Origin: Euryarchaeota archaeon UBA54
Lineage (GTDB): Archaea > Thermoplasmatota > Poseidoniia > Poseidoniales > Thalassarchaeaceae
Direction of reading: 5' to 3'
Length of the DNA stretch: 12,256 bases
Assembly (NCBI GenBank): GCA_002495735.1
Contig: DAGM01000007.1
Location: 1 to 12,256 of the forward strand
Of this stretch, positions 1-6,572 are shown in pieces. A program made the translations under genes and the position numbers. The notes below the pieces were generated by a model, which ran no database searches, was not told the DNA's origin, and was given only the letters and a program-made list of their open reading frames with translations. Numbering within the stretch: the first letter of the stretch is position 1; each line of letters opens with the position of its first letter.

Positions 1-348
1 GAGGTCCTGGGAGACGGTAAGCAGGAGAAGTCGTACATGTCGGCCGAGGACTGCGTCAGCGCCATGCTGCACCTAATTGACGGCGTCGACGCTGATGTCA
101 ACCTGTACAACCTCGGAACTGGAGACACCTGTTCGGTTGGCAGAATCGCAGAGATTGTAGTCGAGGAGAGCGGGCTGGAAGAGGTCTCAATCGAATACAC
201 CGGAGGGGATCGTGGCTGGGCTGGCGATGTTCCGAAGACCTCCCTTGATGTCGAGTTTCTGTTCTCCACTGGATTCTCTCCCGGGATGCAGTCGGAGCAG
301 GCCATCAGACATACTGCTCAAGCGCTGATAGATGAGATTGGCCTGTGA
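1..348 (+). CDS. NAD-dependent epimerase/dehydratase, C-terminal part (partial)
   Basis: The reading frame is open from the first base, so the gene's 5' part, including the Rossmann NAD-binding site and catalytic Tyr-Lys pair, lies outside the window. The 115 visible residues resemble the substrate-binding end of short-chain nucleotide-sugar epimerases: LGDGKQEKSYM followed by an acidic AEDC turn, the YNLGTGD motif near residue 45, and the GGDRGWAGDVP stretch that in this family contacts the sugar nucleotide. The terminal helix (AIRHTAQALIDE) is also typical. The likely role is UDP-glucose 4-epimerase or a related nucleotide-sugar epimerase or dehydratase feeding cell-surface glycans; the exact substrate cannot be read from this fragment. 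The internal ATG at base 37 is not the start, because the homologous sequence continues upstream of it. rlmE follows 50 bases downstream on the same strand. Confidence 0.88.
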   Translation, partial: EVLGDGKQEKSYMSAEDCVSAMLHLIDGVDADVNLYNLGTGDTCSVGRIAEIVVEESGLEEVSIEYTGGDRGWAGDVPKTSLDVEFLFSTGFSPGMQSEQAIRHTAQALIDEIGL

Positions 349-411
349 GCGCTTGCCCGGCGAGCCTCCTTCATAACCCCGTGGCCCGAGGACTCATTAT
401 GAGCAAGCGCT
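319..411. repeat. Three copies of CAAGCGCT (direct and inverted) around the epimerase stop and rlmE start
   Basis: CAAGCGCT occurs at 319-326 and 404-411 on the plus strand and inverted, as AGCGCTTG, at 348-355. The direct copies extend to a 12-base match with one difference (CAAGCGCTGRTA). The inverted copy could pair with the first copy (8 bp, 21-base loop over the epimerase stop) or with the last (9 bp, AGCGCTTGC with GCAAGCGCT at 403-411), which would close a stem just past the rlmE ATG at 399. The two pairings exclude each other. The outer copies are coding, so chance is quite possible. Confidence 0.35.
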
Positions 412-1148
412 GGTATCAAGACAGCAGGCGCGACGCTTGGAGGAGGATGGCGCGCTCCAAGGGGTATCGCACGCGTTCGGCGTACAAGCTCAAGCAGATC
501 CAAGAGCGCTTCGGTATCATCCGCAAGGGAGATGCGGTGCTCGATGTGGGATGCCATCCAGGAGGATGGACTCAGGTAGCCGTCGAAGAGGCCGGGGAGG
601 AAGGGCTGGTAATAGGAGTGGACTTGCTGGCGACATCTCCGGTCGACGGTGCTAGCATCATCATCGGCAACATCACTGAGGAGGATACGATTGCACGAAT
701 AAAACAGACTCTGGATGAGCGTAAACTAAACGTCGTGGTTAGTGACATCTCTCCCAATCTGACTGGGCGATACGACACCGATCAGACAATCTCACTTGAG
801 CTTTCTACCCTAGTCCTTGATGCGGCAATGGAGTTCATCCCTCATGGTGGCAGCTTCGTCACGAAGATCTTCCAGGGCACAGGTATTGAGGGCCTAGTCG
901 CCGCCGCTCGGGATCGCTTTTCCAACGTCCAGAGATACTCGCCCACAGCAAGTCGGAGTGCATCCTCGGAGACCTATCTAATCTGTCAGAACAGACTGCC
1001 TCGACCCCGAAGGAAGGCACAGGGGAAGAGTGCATTGGAGCAGGTGCAGAACCACTTGTCCGAACTGGGGATTGTCGTCGAGGGAGAGTCTGACGAGGTG
1101 GAGTCAAAGGTCGGTTTCAGACGCATTCAGAAGCGTGAGAAGGAGTGA
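399..1148 (+). CDS. rlmE: 23S rRNA (uridine-2'-O-)methyltransferase RlmE/FtsJ
   Basis: A 249-residue cytosolic methyltransferase that transfers a methyl group from S-adenosylmethionine to a uridine 2'-OH in the peptidyl-transferase region of large-subunit rRNA. The SAM-binding loop VLDVGCHPGGWTQVA is at residues 47-61. The K-D-K-E catalytic tetrad is complete: K30 in SAYKL, D116 in VVSDISPN, K156 in FVTKIFQG and E191 in SSETYL. Their spacing equals that of Escherichia coli RlmE (38, 124, 164, 199) with a constant shift of 8. The N-terminus (RRMARSKGYRTRSAYKL) is the usual basic rRNA-binding arm. A charged extension follows the core (about residues 203-249), without the TRAM domain known from some archaeal homologues. 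A GTG at 345 would add 18 residues with no family resemblance, so the ATG at 399 is chosen. The gene ends 6 bases from the facing cupin gene. Confidence 0.93.
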   Translation: MSKRWYQDSRRDAWRRMARSKGYRTRSAYKLKQIQERFGIIRKGDAVLDVGCHPGGWTQVAVEEAGEEGLVIGVDLLATSPVDGASIIIGNITEEDTIARIKQTLDERKLNVVVSDISPNLTGRYDTDQTISLELSTLVLDAAMEFIPHGGSFVTKIFQGTGIEGLVAAARDRFSNVQRYSPTASRSASSETYLICQNRLPRPRRKAQGKSALEQVQNHLSELGIVVEGESDEVESKVGFRRIQKREKE

Positions 1149-1154
1149 CTACAA

Positions 1155-1607
1155 TCACTCTGAATCCCGATCGTATGGCTCTATATTCTGCCACTCGGAT
1201 GCGTCTGACCGAGAGACAACTGCGTGTACCCATTCAGAATCTGAGCAGTTGAAAACCTCGTGTGGTAAACCCGGTTCGATGTAGAACATATCGCCCGCAC
1301 TGTGCACCACCGACTTCCTACAACCTGGACCATACTCGTGACGGACACTACCCTGAAGAAGATAGACCATAACATCGAAACCAACGTGGATATGAGCATT
1401 GGCGACCCCTCCGGGAGGGATGTATGCACGATTCATCGACAGGCCGGTAGAGGGGGTGTTCTTGCCAGACAGACCGGGTGCGTACTCGATACTGTTCCAA
1501 CTTCTAACTTTCTCCAATTGCCTGAGGCTCCATATCCCACCTTCGTCAGTCACGTAGCGACTCAAATCCTCTTGCACTCCTGTCAGACCAATCTCCTCCT
1601 CGCTCAT
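1155..1607 (-). CDS. Single-domain cupin protein
   Basis: A 150-residue cytosolic protein with one cupin beta-barrel. Motif 1 spans residues 66-86: HIH (H72, H74), then D78 where the family usually has Glu, and a Gly at 86. Motif 2 is at 105-120: G105, PGLPH with H116, and N120. The three histidines are ready to bind a divalent metal, but the usual fourth ligand Glu appears replaced by Asp or absent. Such small cupins include sugar-binding proteins, isomerases and dioxygenases, and the specific reaction cannot be assigned. The start is placed at the ATG at 1607 (MSEEE); a TTG at 1652 would add 15 hydrophobic and basic residues outside the fold. The gene stands alone, divergent from the zinc ribbon gene and convergent with rlmE. 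Confidence 0.82.
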   Translation of the reverse strand: MSEEEIGLTGVQEDLSRYVTDEGGIWSLRQLEKVRSWNSIEYAPGLSGKNTPSTGLSMNRAYIPPGGVANAHIHVGFDVMVYLLQGSVRHEYGPGCRKSVVHSAGDMFYIEPGLPHEVFNCSDSEWVHAVVSRSDASEWQNIEPYDRDSE

Positions 1608-1633
1608 ACTATCAAAGAACGGAGGGAGCAGTC

Positions 1634-1645
1634 TGATTTGAAATG
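1634..1645 (-). promoter_or_regulatory. Possible TATA box of the cupin gene
   Basis: Read on the minus strand, the stretch is CATTTCAAATCA, an A/T-rich block centred near 1640. Archaeal transcription starts about 26 bases past the TATA centre, which puts the start near 1614, only 7 bases before the cupin ATG. That would give a near-leaderless transcript. The match to the TTTAWATA consensus is weak. Confidence 0.3.
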
Positions 1646-1735
1646 TCCTCAAGACTCTAATCGGACCACTGCAAGGATGTTATTGCTGCTTCTCTCGGTC
1701 AACGCTAAAAGGGGGGTGCAGTTCGCCGCGTCACC

Positions 1736-1740
1736 GAGGA
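1736..1740 (+). promoter_or_regulatory. Ribosome binding site GAGGA that fixes the zinc ribbon start
   Basis: GAGGA lies 6 bases upstream of the ATG at 1747, good Shine-Dalgarno spacing, and supports that ATG over internal codons. An A-rich CTAAAAGG near 1705-1712 lies about 38 bases before the ATG and could serve as the TATA element of the zinc ribbon and EF-1beta transcript, with a leader of roughly 14 bases. Confidence 0.45.
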
Positions 1741-1746
1741 ACGGCA

Positions 1747-1914
1747 ATGTCACGGAGAGCAGACTTCTGTGTATCATCCGGACTGCCCTTAGTTGACAAG
1801 GGGAGTACTACCTTCCCTTGCCCTGAGTGCGGCCACTCGATTGGTCGCAGCGAGCAGAGCAGGGTGCAGGCTGTCAAGTACATATGTCCAGAGTGCAGGT
1901 TCGAAGGGCCCTGA
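1747..1914 (+). CDS. Small archaeal zinc ribbon protein (DUF1610/HVO_2753-like)
   Basis: A 55-residue protein easily missed because of its size. It has two intact CPEC knuckles (C25/C28 and C47/C50), an FPCPECG turn and the terminal FEGP that marks the archaeal zinc ribbon family thought to bind RNA or act in translation. Family members of similar length normally carry four CxxC-type knuckles. Here the first is reduced to CVSS (C8 only) and the third to SEQS, so one of the two expected zinc sites has probably been lost. The start at 1747 is supported by a GAGGA ribosome site. The aEF-1beta start follows 15 bases after the stop. This zinc ribbon and EF-1beta pair is a recurrent archaeal arrangement, which supports the call strongly despite the short length. 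The biochemical role is not established from sequence. Confidence 0.82.
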   Translation: MSRRADFCVSSGLPLVDKGSTTFPCPECGHSIGRSEQSRVQAVKYICPECRFEGP

Positions 1915-1918
1915 TTGA

Positions 1919-1926
1919 GAGGTGAG
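1919..1926 (+). promoter_or_regulatory. Shine-Dalgarno site of aEF-1beta
   Basis: GAGGTGAG ends 3 bases before the ATG at 1930; its GAGGTG core ends 5 bases before it. It decides for that ATG over the in-frame TTG at 1915 and suggests internal translation initiation within a two-gene transcript. Confidence 0.65.
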
Positions 1927-1929
1927 CAA

Positions 1930-2196
1930 ATGGGGCATGTCGTTGTGAAGTACAAGGTCACTGTAGATCAGCCCGAGGACGGCACTCCTGACTACGACGG
2001 AATAGCTGAGCAAATAGACGGTTTTGAAGAGGTCCAAACTGTAGAGGTCAAGCCACTGGCCTTTGGAATGATGTTTATTGAGGTCCAAGTGGTCCTCGGA
2101 GAAGGCGAGGGAATCGTCGACGGCTTCGAGAATAGAGTCAGGGGAATCAATCCTCTAGTGGGCCAGATAGAGGCTCTCGAAATGGGTCGCCTCTGA
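1930..2196 (+). CDS. ef1b: Translation elongation factor 1-beta (archaeal aEF-1B)
   Basis: An 88-residue cytosolic protein matching in length and layout the single-domain archaeal EF-1beta, the guanine nucleotide exchange factor that recharges EF-1alpha with GTP after aminoacyl-tRNA delivery. Visible family marks are the N-terminal strand GHVVVKYKV, the PLAFGMMFIEVQVVL block near residues 44-58 (family form: IAFGLKAL then a hydrophobic strand), and the terminal L/M-G-RL after the last strand. The ferredoxin-like beta-alpha-beta pattern can be followed through the chain. It is co-transcribed with the zinc ribbon gene just upstream. Its stop is separated by a single base from the stop of the facing truD gene, so the two 3' ends leave no room for a separate terminator. 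Confidence 0.93.
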   Translation: MGHVVVKYKVTVDQPEDGTPDYDGIAEQIDGFEEVQTVEVKPLAFGMMFIEVQVVLGEGEGIVDGFENRVRGINPLVGQIEALEMGRL

Positions 2197-2197
2197 T

Positions 2198-3595
2198 TCA
2201 GTAGTGGTCCAATGGGGACTTCATCAATTCTCGCATGAGCACTGTAGCATAGGTTCCCGGCGGCAATTCAAACCTCATCCTGAGGCTGGCGCCATCGGGG
2301 TGCCACAGGTCTGTCTCGCCCGGACCCCTCTCCCACTTCTCCGAAGCCGAGGAGTCTGAGAGTTCGGGAGCCTCCTCAACCGAGAACGAGCGGAAGGGTA
2401 CTGCAAGCGGCCTGCGTGTCCCCGAGGAAGTCAGGCGGGGAATTCTCGAAACGTTCCAATCCGCATCCGCCAAACCGGTGTCCTCAAGCGCTTGATGCTC
2501 GATCTCTCCGGACTGGCCCTGTGCGAAGGTCGCACTCCCTCCAGGCAGCGGACCGGTCACCGCCAGTCTGCCCAGTCTGCAGTTACGTCGGCACCTCTCA
2601 AGATTGGACTCGCTGACTAAGGCCATCTTGGAAACGTCAATTCGGCCGTTTGACTGCATCGGGGCAACCAAGTCACCCAACTCAGGATCTACGAGTGAGA
2701 GTCCCGATACCAGACGCCCGGCTAGTGTGTGATTGAAGGTAAGCGACTGTAGCGAATGTATGGTCAGAAGCTGTAAGGAGTGAGGTAGGCTCTTGTAAGC
2801 GCCGAGCCAGTTCTCAGGGTCTTTCATCAACCTCTCGAGTATGCCTCTCTCGTAGCCCAAGTGACGGGGTATAACCTCCAAGCAGTTCTGGGGGTCCCCG
2901 GTCTCGCGCCACATGGTCCTGAAAGCTGCCACATCTTCGGTCGCGTTGTGCCCTGCCATCCCTAGATACAAGTCGCAAGCCCTCTTGTAGTCGTCCTCGA
3001 TTACCGCCCTCCCCACTTCTGGAGTGACTGGCCTAGTAGCGCCGAATCTCTGCGGGCCAATCCAATTAGGGAACGCGTCGGTCCCCATCCTCTCGGACAT
3101 ACTCGACTGCATCACTCTGACTCTCCTCATAGCCTCCTTGCCATCAATCGGACTACCGTCCGAATTGCAGCATCCTCGGACGGTGATGGTGAATCTGTTT
3201 CCGTCGTGGTCGCTCATTCCTATCTTCTGGTGAGTCCTGCCGAGAATCTCGATTGCCGAGTCAGCAATACTAACCTGTTCCACTTTGGACTGAGGGGAGT
3301 CGATGACTAGGATTTGTGTCGTCACGGCTCGCTTGTCCTTCATTCCAGAGGAGAATACCCTCTTCCGACTGATTCTACAAGCCTTAGCCAGACGGTTGAG
3401 GTATCGGTTGGTCTCCCAGTTGTTCAGAGTAACTCGCACGACCGTAAACCTGCCCTTAGGATCGAGCGCTGGGATCTGAGAGATCTCTTCGACCCTGAAA
3501 TCCTCCACTCTAACCTTCAGTAAGCCGCCAGTCCCCTCTCCTTCCGCGGACCAGCCTGTCAGTCCCAGACGCTCCTCCACAGAGTCGACGGTCAA
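2198..3595 (-). CDS. truD: tRNA pseudouridine(13) synthase TruD
   Basis: A 465-residue cytosolic enzyme converting uridine 13 of certain tRNAs to pseudouridine. The catalytic aspartate is D87 in GMKDKRAVTTQ, the TruD signature. Further family blocks are VEDFRVEEI (residues 30-38), the DGNRF element with N133, NWIGPQRFG (177-185) before the TruD-specific insertion domain, GPLPGG in the second half, and RPLAVP near the C-terminus. The length is in the normal archaeal range. The first start in frame is TTG at 3595, directly after a GGTGAGG ribosome site that is only about 2 bases away; a GTG five codons later (3580) is an alternative. The gene sits 13 bases downstream of rpoL and is probably co-transcribed with it. 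Confidence 0.95.
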   Translation of the reverse strand: MTVDSVEERLGLTGWSAEGEGTGGLLKVRVEDFRVEEISQIPALDPKGRFTVVRVTLNNWETNRYLNRLAKACRISRKRVFSSGMKDKRAVTTQILVIDSPQSKVEQVSIADSAIEILGRTHQKIGMSDHDGNRFTITVRGCCNSDGSPIDGKEAMRRVRVMQSSMSERMGTDAFPNWIGPQRFGATRPVTPEVGRAVIEDDYKRACDLYLGMAGHNATEDVAAFRTMWRETGDPQNCLEVIPRHLGYERGILERLMKDPENWLGAYKSLPHSLQLLTIHSLQSLTFNHTLAGRLVSGLSLVDPELGDLVAPMQSNGRIDVSKMALVSESNLERCRRNCRLGRLAVTGPLPGGSATFAQGQSGEIEHQALEDTGLADADWNVSRIPRLTSSGTRRPLAVPFRSFSVEEAPELSDSSASEKWERGPGETDLWHPDGASLRMRFELPPGTYATVLMRELMKSPLDHY

Positions 3596-3608
3596 ATCCT
3601 CACCGCCT

Positions 3609-3866
3609 TCACAGCTTGAGCTTAGAGAGATCCTTCGAGATACCGGAGCAGAGGCTCTTGAATACCTTCTCAGCGCTCTTGCCCTTGACAGTCCTTAGAT
3701 ACAGTTCTGGTTCATCGAGATCGGGGTGGTTCTGGAAGTAGTTCGCGTACTCGACGTCCTTGCTGCTGTTGAGTCTGGAGCGGAACAACTGCAGGGTCGT
3801 GTGACTCTCTCCTACCATTCGCAGTCGTAGTTCGCGACCTTCATTCAGTAGTACCTTGATTGGCAT
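3609..3866 (-). CDS. rpoL: DNA-directed RNA polymerase subunit L (Rpb11 homologue)
   Basis: An 85-residue protein matching archaeal RpoL across its full length: an N-terminal strand followed by LRLRMVGESHTTLQLFRSRLN (family form: IEGEDHTLLNLLRE), then DVEYANYFQNHPDLDEPELYLRT, where archaeal RpoL has an AAYRIEHPL-type core and PELYIRT, and a charged C-terminal helix. RpoL pairs with RpoD (Rpb3) in the assembly platform of archaeal RNA polymerase, the counterpart of the bacterial alpha dimer. The ATG at 3866 is the natural start. The gene leads an rpoL-truD pair and is divergent from the exporter gene across a 108-base gap with an inverted repeat. Confidence 0.94.
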   Translation of the reverse strand: MPIKVLLNEGRELRLRMVGESHTTLQLFRSRLNSSKDVEYANYFQNHPDLDEPELYLRTVKGKSAEKVFKSLCSGISKDLSKLKL

Positions 3867-3914
3867 GACAGCCGCCCGACCGGCCCTTCCCTTTTGAGGG
3901 CTTTCATACTCAGG

Positions 3915-3934
3915 TTGGACCCCCTAGGGTCCAA
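3915..3934. repeat. Perfect 8+8 inverted repeat in the rpoL/exporter divergent promoter region
   Basis: The arms are TTGGACCC (3915-3922) and GGGTCCAA (3927-3934) with the four-base spacer CCTA. The core CCCTAGGG (3922-3929) is itself a palindrome shifted by one base. The element is non-coding, lies between the divergent rpoL and exporter starts, and is 40 bases upstream of the exporter ATG. If rpoL uses the TATA box at 3946-3952 in the reverse direction, its start would fall near 3923, inside the repeat. It could be an operator for a dimeric regulator or a hairpin in the rpoL leader; which one cannot be told from sequence. Confidence 0.6.
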
Positions 3935-3945
3935 GCAGAGCCTAA

Positions 3946-3952
3946 GTTATAC
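3946..3952 (+). promoter_or_regulatory. TATA box of the RND/MMPL exporter gene
   Basis: GTTATAC within an A/T-rich stretch is centred at 3949, 26 bases before the exporter ATG at 3975. That is the archaeal TATA-to-start distance, so transcription would begin at the start codon and the mRNA would be leaderless. No Shine-Dalgarno site is seen before this ATG, which agrees. The box is partly symmetric and could also serve rpoL on the other strand; another weak candidate for rpoL is GTATGAAAG near 3901-3910. Confidence 0.55.
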
Positions 3953-3974
3953 ATGGGGTAGTTTTGGCCGCAGC

Positions 3975-6572
3975 ATGGCGAATGGAGACTCGGTCTCAAA
4001 GCCTCTGGTAAGGGCATTTGAGAAATCTGCTCTTCCAATAGTGGTGGTGAGTGTCCTTTTCACAGCTGCAATGGCTCAGGTCCTTCTGGAGTTCCCCGGT
4101 TTCACCACAGACATAGCCTCATTCGCTCCCGAAACTGAGTCAGATGCCGCTGAAGACAGGATTGACGAGGTCATGCAGGCCTCTCCTCATCTAATATACA
4201 TCAACGTCGAGCCTTATGGCCAAACGGCTGACGGAACCAACTCGTGCGAGAACTCGCCCTGTAACGTCCTCGAGATATCTGCACTGCAGCAGCTATCGGA
4301 CGACCTAGATAGGATTGAGAGTTTCTCACATGCCAATAAAGGATTCATCATAGCCCACATGAATGCCGCTGGAATGCTTGAGAGCGCCCTTGAGGAAAGG
4401 GATGAGCAAGGCCGCAGCCTCAGCGACTTCACCGATTGGGAGGATCTGCTCGGTGCGGTGAGTGAGGGCGATAGATGCTCTGATGCGATAGGGAACGAAC
4501 AGGCCATCGCCTCGGCTTCTTTCGCAGCATCGGCAATGCTCCACGAAGATCTGGACTACGCACCAGTCTGCGAATGGCTTGACAGCGGTGAGGGAGATCC
4601 CACGCCTTCTGCCTCGAGCACCATGTGGGTGATTGAGATTAGCGGAGATATTAGCGATGACGAGAGGCGAGAGAAGACATCCGCGATCAGGACCATGTTG
4701 ACAGCAAAACACCCTCTGGGGGAGAGTTCATCACTTGCCTACGGAGTCATCTCTGACGATTTGATTAGTCATGATATTAACCAGTCGACAATGGACAATC
4801 TAGTCTGGCTTCTTCTAATCGCTGTGATGGTGGTGGCGGCCCTTCTGGCTATAGCCTTCCGCTCCTTTATGATGGTGGCAGCGCCCCTTCTCGGACTGTC
4901 TGCCGCTTTGGTCTGGACTTACGGCATTGTGACTCTGCTGGGAATGCGGATGTCAGTTCTCGAGGTTGCGGTTGCTCCGGTCGTGCTAGGATTGGGCATC
5001 GATTACTCAATCCATTTGCAACGAGGCTACGAATTCGCCAAGAATCGCCCCATTAGCGCGGCTAGGGCCTGGGTCGAGTCGTTCTCCGTGCTGCGGCTCG
5101 CCCTATCTTTGGCAGTGGTGACCACTGTATTCGCCTTCCTCGCCAACATGTCATCCGAACTTCCTCCCCTCAGGACCTTTGGATTCACCCTAGCCCTCGG
5201 AGTGATTTCGGCCTTCGTGGCCAGCACCATCACTGTAGGAGCGGTGCACGTTGTTGTCGAAAATAGCGCGGGGGAGATACATCATAGAGGCCTCCGAATG
5301 GACAGGGTAGCGGACCTAGCGACCCGATTCCAGAGGAGGAACACCGCGAGAGTTCTGCTGATAGTGGCGATGATAACCATGGGCTCTGTCATCGTGGCAA
5401 TAAGGGAACTTGACACCAGTTTCGAACTGACTGACTTCCTTTCCGAGGAGGGGATGGAAGTCATGGAAGTGAGAAACGACATCTACGACTCTTACGATGC
5501 TGCGGCTTGGAAGTCGGTGATCATACTTGTTGAGCCAGAATTTCAAGAAGGCGCCCTGACAGGAGAGAGGGACCTGATGAAGGGACTGGGATTCTTTGAT
5601 GGTAGAATCTCCGGACTTCCAGAAGTTGTCAACCCGACCAATACTGGGACCCAGCGTCCATCCTATGATGGACTCTATCCCATTCTGAGGGATGCCATCG
5701 AGAACGACCCGGGGTTGGGCGAGTCTTTCCATCTGGGCATCTTCGAGAGTCAACTGGGCGTCGCAGACGGATTCGAGGAAGGGGATCTGACTGCTGCCGT
5801 GACTTCTCTACTGAGCAATGACTCGGTGGGCGATGTCCTGAGGGGGCACACTTGGGCTGAGAGGACTGCGATGCACGTAGCTCTGACAGAGGATGGAGAG
5901 TCGATCAGATTCCTCAAGATGCGGGTTGACGTGTTGGTCAGGACCAGTGAGGAGGCTCAGGAAGTGGCAGAGGTCTTCGCGAAACAGGCCCAATTGCTGG
6001 AGGATGATGGGTTAGTCGGTGGTGAGGTCTACATCACAGGAGATGTCGTAGTCCTCAACAACGTGCTCTCAGGTCTGGTGCTTTCACAAGTTGAAACGAC
6101 GGTCATAAGTCTGTTCGTTTCGATGCTGGTGCTGATTCTGCTAACTAGGAGGCTAGGTCAGTCACTAGTCGTGATTCTGCCTGTCGGCCTCGCCGGGGCT
6201 TGGGTTGTCGGTGCGATGGCGATGATCGGAATCAACTGGAACGTCCTGACAATCATGATCACCGCCCTGACCATCGGACTCGGTATCGACTACTCGATTC
6301 ACGTCTGGAGGAGGATAGAGGCGAACAGGAACTCGGGTATGGGGACGTGGGAGGCGATGCGGGACATGTACTCGACAACGGGGACTGCTCTCCTGCTCTC
6401 CGCTGGAACCACAATCTGTGGTTTCATGGTACTGCTGCTGTCGCCCATCCCAGTCATCCAGGACTTCGGCATAGTGAGTTCGATATCTGTGCTGTTCTCG
6501 TTAGTGATGGCGCTGCTTGTCCTACCTGGCCTGCTTGCCGCTGAGTTCCGTACCTCTAGCGACTACGCCTGA
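3975..6572 (+). CDS. RND superfamily (MMPL-type) membrane exporter
   Basis: An 865-residue integral membrane protein with the two-fold repeat of RND transporters. Each half has one membrane helix (about 18-38 and 457-477), a large extracytoplasmic domain (about 40-273 and 478-704), then a bundle of five helices (about 275-428 and 706-855). The hallmark GLGIDYSIH occurs once per half, at 339-347 and 768-776, in the helix where RND pumps carry proton-relay acids; D343 and D772 are candidates. The type resembles the MMPL/COG1033 archaeal exporters, usually proton-driven and moving lipids or hydrophobic compounds; the substrate is unknown. Four cysteines in the first outer domain (91, 96, 168, 199) could form disulfides. 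The ATG at 3975 is preferred over an upstream frame extension to 3894, because the 3894-3974 stretch holds the TATA box and inverted repeat. It abuts the facing DUF2240-like gene with no base between. Confidence 0.9.
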   Translation: MANGDSVSKPLVRAFEKSALPIVVVSVLFTAAMAQVLLEFPGFTTDIASFAPETESDAAEDRIDEVMQASPHLIYINVEPYGQTADGTNSCENSPCNVLEISALQQLSDDLDRIESFSHANKGFIIAHMNAAGMLESALEERDEQGRSLSDFTDWEDLLGAVSEGDRCSDAIGNEQAIASASFAASAMLHEDLDYAPVCEWLDSGEGDPTPSASSTMWVIEISGDISDDERREKTSAIRTMLTAKHPLGESSSLAYGVISDDLISHDINQSTMDNLVWLLLIAVMVVAALLAIAFRSFMMVAAPLLGLSAALVWTYGIVTLLGMRMSVLEVAVAPVVLGLGIDYSIHLQRGYEFAKNRPISAARAWVESFSVLRLALSLAVVTTVFAFLANMSSELPPLRTFGFTLALGVISAFVASTITVGAVHVVVENSAGEIHHRGLRMDRVADLATRFQRRNTARVLLIVAMITMGSVIVAIRELDTSFELTDFLSEEGMEVMEVRNDIYDSYDAAAWKSVIILVEPEFQEGALTGERDLMKGLGFFDGRISGLPEVVNPTNTGTQRPSYDGLYPILRDAIENDPGLGESFHLGIFESQLGVADGFEEGDLTAAVTSLLSNDSVGDVLRGHTWAERTAMHVALTEDGESIRFLKMRVDVLVRTSEEAQEVAEVFAKQAQLLEDDGLVGGEVYITGDVVVLNNVLSGLVLSQVETTVISLFVSMLVLILLTRRLGQSLVVILPVGLAGAWVVGAMAMIGINWNVLTIMITALTIGLGIDYSIHVWRRIEANRNSGMGTWEAMRDMYSTTGTALLLSAGTTICGFMVLLLSPIPVIQDFGIVSSISVLFSLVMALLVLPGLLAAEFRTSSDYA

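Noticed and set aside
1302..1796. A 164-residue plus-strand open frame antisense to the cupin gene and running into the zinc ribbon start
   Set aside because: It has no recognisable motif or ribosome site, lies opposite a gene with clear cupin motifs, and would overlap the well-supported zinc ribbon gene in another frame.
4326..4712. A 128-residue minus-strand frame inside the exporter gene
   Set aside because: The opposite strand codes the first outer domain of the RND exporter in an unbroken frame; no independent motifs were seen.
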